NCBI GenBank assembly: GCA_021151695.1
Contig: JAGKWU010000022.1
Coordinates: 1 to 48,677, forward strand
Source of the DNA: Cellvibrionaceae bacterium
GTDB lineage: Bacteria > Pseudomonadota > Gammaproteobacteria > Pseudomonadales > Cellvibrionaceae
Direction: 5' to 3'
Length of the DNA stretch: 48,677 bases
The position numbers and the translations under genes are program-made. Below, piece after piece: positions 45,411-48,677 of this stretch (positions within the stretch are counted from its first letter, which is position 1; the number at the start of each line of letters is the position of its first letter). Below the pieces are notes generated by a model. The model had not been told where the DNA came from and ran no database searches. It saw nothing but the letters and a program-made list of their open reading frames with translations.

Positions 45411-47857
45411 TACAAGCCCTCATAAATGCGTGAGTCATATGCGGCAGCCTCAATATCAATCGTGCCGTCCGCCTTCGGTTTTATCTCAGTGACAGTATAC
45501 AGCCCTGCACTATTTATAGCATCAATCGCCAAGCCTACTCCGATAGCGTATCTGCTGGATAGTTGCTGCGTGCCGCCGTTTGCCACGTAAACGCCTGCTG
45601 GCAGGCTGGAAACAGTGAAGCCACCATCTGCCGGAGTGGCTGTCACAACGGCGGTTTGATAGCCTTCTACGGTTGTGAAAACTACCTGTGCCGACGTGTT
45701 GCCATTCCACTGGATCGGTTCGCTGGTCGTGATTGTCAGTCCATCAATCGCCAGCACTTCGCCAGCCTGTAAGCCGTCGTCGCCGTAGAAGTCGTTGGGG
45801 TCAACCCAGCGCACCAGGTCGCCTTTGCGCAGCGCGAAGCCATCATTCAGCACGGTGTCGGCAAAAAACTGGCGCTGATAAAGCAGCTTCCGGCACTCCA
45901 GCAGGGCGCGGTTATTCGCTTGCGTCTGGTTTCGGCAGCCTGCCAGCTTCATTTTGCTTGGGCGCGATGGCGTACCGGCAACGATGGTGCCGTCAGTCTG
46001 GATGCGGTAGCGGATGTAAGCGCGGACGTTCTTCGTCGGGTCTACGTACTCAAGTTCCACACCATCATATTGTCCTGGCACAAAGCCGTTGTAAGTCAAC
46101 ACGCTATCGCCACTGGCGGCCAGATTGCGGTAATCCAGCTGCATCACAGGATAGGGCTGTGCGGCATCACGCCGGAAAGTGTATTGCAGGCCGACGCGCG
46201 ACACGTACACGCGGGCGGCGTTGCAAATGGTTTCCACTCGCTCGCCGATAGAAACGTCATCATCGTCAAACGTGAAGTCGAAATAGCCAAGCTGTCCAAG
46301 GTCGCCAATAGCCGTAAGCGATGCAACGTCCAAATCACTGATTGGCAGGCCGCCGACGGCAACGTACTGATGCACAATGGCGCGTCGGAAATCACGACTG
46401 GCTGATACGGCAGTGCTGGCCAGATTGCGAACATGGCGAGTGGCAATCAGGTTGAATTTGCGGTCGCTAAAGCTGGTGGCGGATTCCGTGGCCTTGGTGA
46501 CGACTTTCGCCACGGTAACGCCAGGCAGTGCCTTGCTGCTGTAGTAACGAAGCGCTGCCAGCTGCTCAACCTTGGTCACGTCGTTACCATCGCCAACCGA
46601 GCCGGTTATGCGCTGCCAGCGAACTCGGTAACGTGCGGTGCCGTATGCAGGCGTAGTCACGACAGACCATGCGCGATAGTCGTAGGTGTCGGCAGAATAG
46701 GTCGCATCGCTACTTGCCCGCGTGCCGCTGATTTCGTCACCGTTGCTGTCAATCGCCCACCATTCCGTGCGAATCGTCACGGAACCTTTTAGCCCGCGCT
46801 GGAAAATCAGGTTCGTGCGGAATCTGTCAGCAGTCACTGGCAGGGTGTACGGGCCAACCCAAATCGGGCTGCTGCCAATAGGCTTAATGCTAACAGTCAC
46901 TGCGCCGGTGAACGCGGCAGTAAACACGGCAGGCGCGGTGAATGTGAACGTGTGGAAGCCTGCCGCCGTAACGACGGAAGTCACCGCGCACGTCTGGCTG
47001 AATGCCACGCTGCCAGTGCCTGGGTCATAGGTGAAGCCTACCAGTGCATTGCCAGTGCCGACGATTGATAGCAGGTTATCCCACTTGGTGCCGGTGGCGA
47101 CTTTCACGGTAAACGCCGCGCTGCCGCTGGTGATAACTACGTCTGCGGTTTCCGTTTCGCTTGGCCAAGCGGTCGGGTAGACAAGTTCCTGCCCGTTAAC
47201 GTCAGACACGGTGAATGGCTCAGTCACGCCAAGAATGGTAGTTGTGCCGTTTTCTGGATAATCACCGCCAACTGGCTCGAAAAACTCCACGCTACTGCCG
47301 GAAATGTCGCCAAGCGGTGTGTCGCCGGATTTGATCGACTCGCGGGTATATTTGCCAAGCCCGACGCAAAGCCACTCTGTCACGTATTTGATGTGGTCTA
47401 CGTAATATTCATCCGATGGCTGGATCAGGTCAGGGTATGCGCGTACCTGACCGTAAATGTCTGGAATGGCTTGGTAGGCGCGGGCGGTGTTCGTCTGGCC
47501 GGTCAGCCTGTTATTTGGGCTGTCTTTGCCGACGGCTGCTGATACGTTCGGAATGCTCGGCTTCGGAATGAGCTTTCCAATCAGTCCGAATGTCAGAATG
47601 TTGGCAACCTTACCGATGGCGTTTGCCACGCCACCCTCTGGCCGGCAGATCACGCGCACGGAATCAATCGCTGTCGCCATCCGTTGCAGCTCTTCGCATT
47701 CGGCTGGATTGTCGATCAGCTGGCCATTGATATACAGCGTAGCGCCGTAGCCGCTGGCAAGATGGCGCTCGATGTTTTGCTGAATGGTCAGCGAATAATC
47801 CAGCTCCTCAGTAGTGACGCCAGATGCGCCGGTCGGATCATGCAGGATGGTAAGCAT
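45410..47857 (-). CDS. Tail tip protein, lambda J-like with I-like N-terminus
   Basis: 815 residues from the ATG at 47857, which overlaps the previous stop by 20 bases. The first 100 residues look like a tail assembly protein (gpI-type beta-grasp), including ECEELQRMATAIDSVRVICR and a glycine-rich hydrophobic IGKVANILTFGLIGKLIPKP. The J-like body follows, starting at YQAIPDIYGQVRAYPDLIQP. The C-terminus has fibronectin-like beta repeats. It is the hub at the tail tip and a main determinant of host range. The fused I-J arrangement saves one gene relative to lambda. Confidence 0.85.
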   Translation of the reverse strand: MLTILHDPTGASGVTTEELDYSLTIQQNIERHLASGYGATLYINGQLIDNPAECEELQRMATAIDSVRVICRPEGGVANAIGKVANILTFGLIGKLIPKPSIPNVSAAVGKDSPNNRLTGQTNTARAYQAIPDIYGQVRAYPDLIQPSDEYYVDHIKYVTEWLCVGLGKYTRESIKSGDTPLGDISGSSVEFFEPVGGDYPENGTTTILGVTEPFTVSDVNGQELVYPTAWPSETETADVVITSGSAAFTVKVATGTKWDNLLSIVGTGNALVGFTYDPGTGSVAFSQTCAVTSVVTAAGFHTFTFTAPAVFTAAFTGAVTVSIKPIGSSPIWVGPYTLPVTADRFRTNLIFQRGLKGSVTIRTEWWAIDSNGDEISGTRASSDATYSADTYDYRAWSVVTTPAYGTARYRVRWQRITGSVGDGNDVTKVEQLAALRYYSSKALPGVTVAKVVTKATESATSFSDRKFNLIATRHVRNLASTAVSASRDFRRAIVHQYVAVGGLPISDLDVASLTAIGDLGQLGYFDFTFDDDDVSIGERVETICNAARVYVSRVGLQYTFRRDAAQPYPVMQLDYRNLAASGDSVLTYNGFVPGQYDGVELEYVDPTKNVRAYIRYRIQTDGTIVAGTPSRPSKMKLAGCRNQTQANNRALLECRKLLYQRQFFADTVLNDGFALRKGDLVRWVDPNDFYGDDGLQAGEVLAIDGLTITTSEPIQWNGNTSAQVVFTTVEGYQTAVVTATPADGGFTVSSLPAGVYVANGGTQQLSSRYAIGVGLAIDAINSAGLYTVTEIKPKADGTIDIEAAAYDSRIYEGL

Positions 47858-48221
47858 AGAAGCGGATTTCCCCGTAAATTTTCTGCACTGCTTCAATGGT
47901 GTTGATTCGCACGCCTCCCGGTCGGTTTTCGTCGCCGTCGCAATGCAGGATCATGCCGCGCCCAATGTAAACGCCGCAGTGCCACGGCTTGCCGTCGCGC
48001 CATGCCATGAATGCACTGGCGTTTGGCGCTGGGTCAGAAACCTCATGCCAGCCCAGCGAGGCATATTCCGACATGTCGTTGCCACGCGCTACAGTGACGC
48101 CGCAAACGTGATAAAAATACATTGCCAGCAGGCCGAAGCAATCCATAAACTGCCAGTTCGCCGCGTACTTTTTCCACTGCACACGGCCAATTGTCGCGCT
48201 GATGAATTCGTCAGTCGTCAT
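47838..48221 (-). CDS. NlpC/P60 tail tip peptidase, lambda K-like
   Basis: 127 residues. Catalytic Cys28 (FMDCFGLLAMYF), His81 (PWHCGVYIG) and probably His93 (ILHCDG) make the NlpC/P60 triad. These domains cut peptide bonds of peptidoglycan and sit at the tail tip for entry. It overlaps the DUF1833 gene by four bases and the J-like gene by 20. Confidence 0.85.
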   Translation of the reverse strand: MTTDEFISATIGRVQWKKYAANWQFMDCFGLLAMYFYHVCGVTVARGNDMSEYASLGWHEVSDPAPNASAFMAWRDGKPWHCGVYIGRGMILHCDGDENRPGGVRINTIEAVQKIYGEIRFYAYHPA

Positions 48222-48677
48222 AGAAATTCCAGCCCCGTGAAAACAGACACGTCATAGATCCTCGCCACACTACGGCGCATGGGGTTATCAACCGTGGCCG
48301 TTACCTGAACAGAGTCGGCATTCAGCGAAACGCCGTCATTGCCAGACACGTACAGCGTGAGCGTTTGCACTGGCGTAGTAAGGTCTGGCGACTGGTAGCG
48401 GGCATATTGCACCGTGATTGGCTTGTATCGCCCAGCGGTGGTTATCCGGTGTAGCTGCTGGCTGAACGTGCGACCAACGACGACACGCGGGAACTTGATA
48501 ACCATCGCCCCGCCTTTGTTGTTGCCAACCTCCGGCAGAGTAATGTCCATCCGCACAGCTTGGTGCAAATAGCCGCCAAGCGTCACGTCCTCGAACTTGT
48601 TCGCGACAATGCGGAACGGCTGGCTGAAATCGTCGTGCGTGAACGTCAGCGCCTCATACTCGGGCGCTGGGTTCTTT
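48218..48677 (-). CDS. DUF1833 minor tail protein, C-terminal part
   Basis: It continues from 1-125 after joining the circle, since 48579-48677 equals 1-99. The full protein is 161 residues. This part holds AVRMDITLPEVGNNKGGAM and PVQTLTLYVSGNDGVSLNAD, typical of DUF1833. The lambda L-like position between M-like and K-like genes supports a tail tip role. The ORF is complete only on the circular molecule. Confidence 0.8.
   Translation of the reverse strand, partial: KNPAPEYEALTFTHDDFSQPFRIVANKFEDVTLGGYLHQAVRMDITLPEVGNNKGGAMVIKFPRVVVGRTFSQQLHRITTAGRYKPITVQYARYQSPDLTTPVQTLTLYVSGNDGVSLNADSVQVTATVDNPMRRSVARIYDVSVFTGLEFL
48579..48677. repeat. Terminal direct repeat, right copy
   Basis: Identical to 1-99. 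See the left copy. Removing one copy gives the 48,578-bp circle. Confidence 0.95.

Overview
The window is one complete tailed-phage genome. Bases 1-99 recur exactly at 48579-48677, and the gene for a DUF1833 tail protein reads across that junction, so the molecule closes to a circle of 48,578 bp (an assembly overlap, not an element inside the DNA). A lambda-like long-tail module (tape measure, tail terminator, NlpC/P60 peptidase, J-type tip protein) and an Rz/Rz1 spanin pair indicate a siphovirus-type phage of a Gram-negative, probably proteobacterial, host. No integrase, ribosomal RNA, transposase or CRISPR array was seen, and no DNA polymerase gene was recognised.

Minus-strand structural half. 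Transcription runs from about 21.1 kb down to 1 and on across the junction to about 42 kb: TerS, TerL, portal, MuF-like head protein, DUF2213 protein, cement protein, major capsid protein, an SGNH hydrolase, connectors, tail terminator, tube, chaperone, tape measure, then lambda M/L/K/I-J-like tail genes, a beta-helix tailspike, amidase endolysin, 58-residue holin and Rz/Rz1. Small one- to four-gene cassettes with their own terminators and promoters are inserted between structural genes. Two such cassettes lie on the plus strand inside the tail region (970-2033 and 7703-9523).

Early half. A 58-residue Cro/YdaS-like regulator and a large primase-helicase are transcribed leftward from back-to-back promoters near 28.08 kb. 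Rightward from there runs the replication and recombination operon: a RecA-like (Sak4-type) ATPase, an SSB-like protein, a Cas4/RecB-like nuclease, a DEAD-type helicase, a VRR-NUC nuclease, a helicase-methyltransferase fusion, a beta sliding clamp, MazG, and small regulators up to 40.2 kb. An iteron-like region with a 22-bp inverted repeat lies just past the primase gene. Leftward accessory genes fill 21.2-25.0 kb.

Most unusual content. (1) 40201-41676 has no credible gene but has a strong promoter, a UUCG-capped terminator and at least seven long-range helices. It contains a class II tRNA-Leu(UAA)-like element whose acceptor strand competes with a domain-closing helix. It looks like a roughly 1.48-kb ornate noncoding RNA of the kind known as GOLLD or ROOL, but longer. 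(2) A two-gene plus-strand cassette (970-2033), whose first product has RAMP/Cas7-like end motifs, is flanked on both sides by copies of a structured module: GGCAAGG, a short stem-loop, then a 10-bp hairpin with a GNRA tetraloop, with different stems in each copy. (3) A TTGACG-N17-TATANT promoter family drives many small cassettes on both strands. It contrasts with an extended -10 class (TGCTANNAT) upstream of structural genes.
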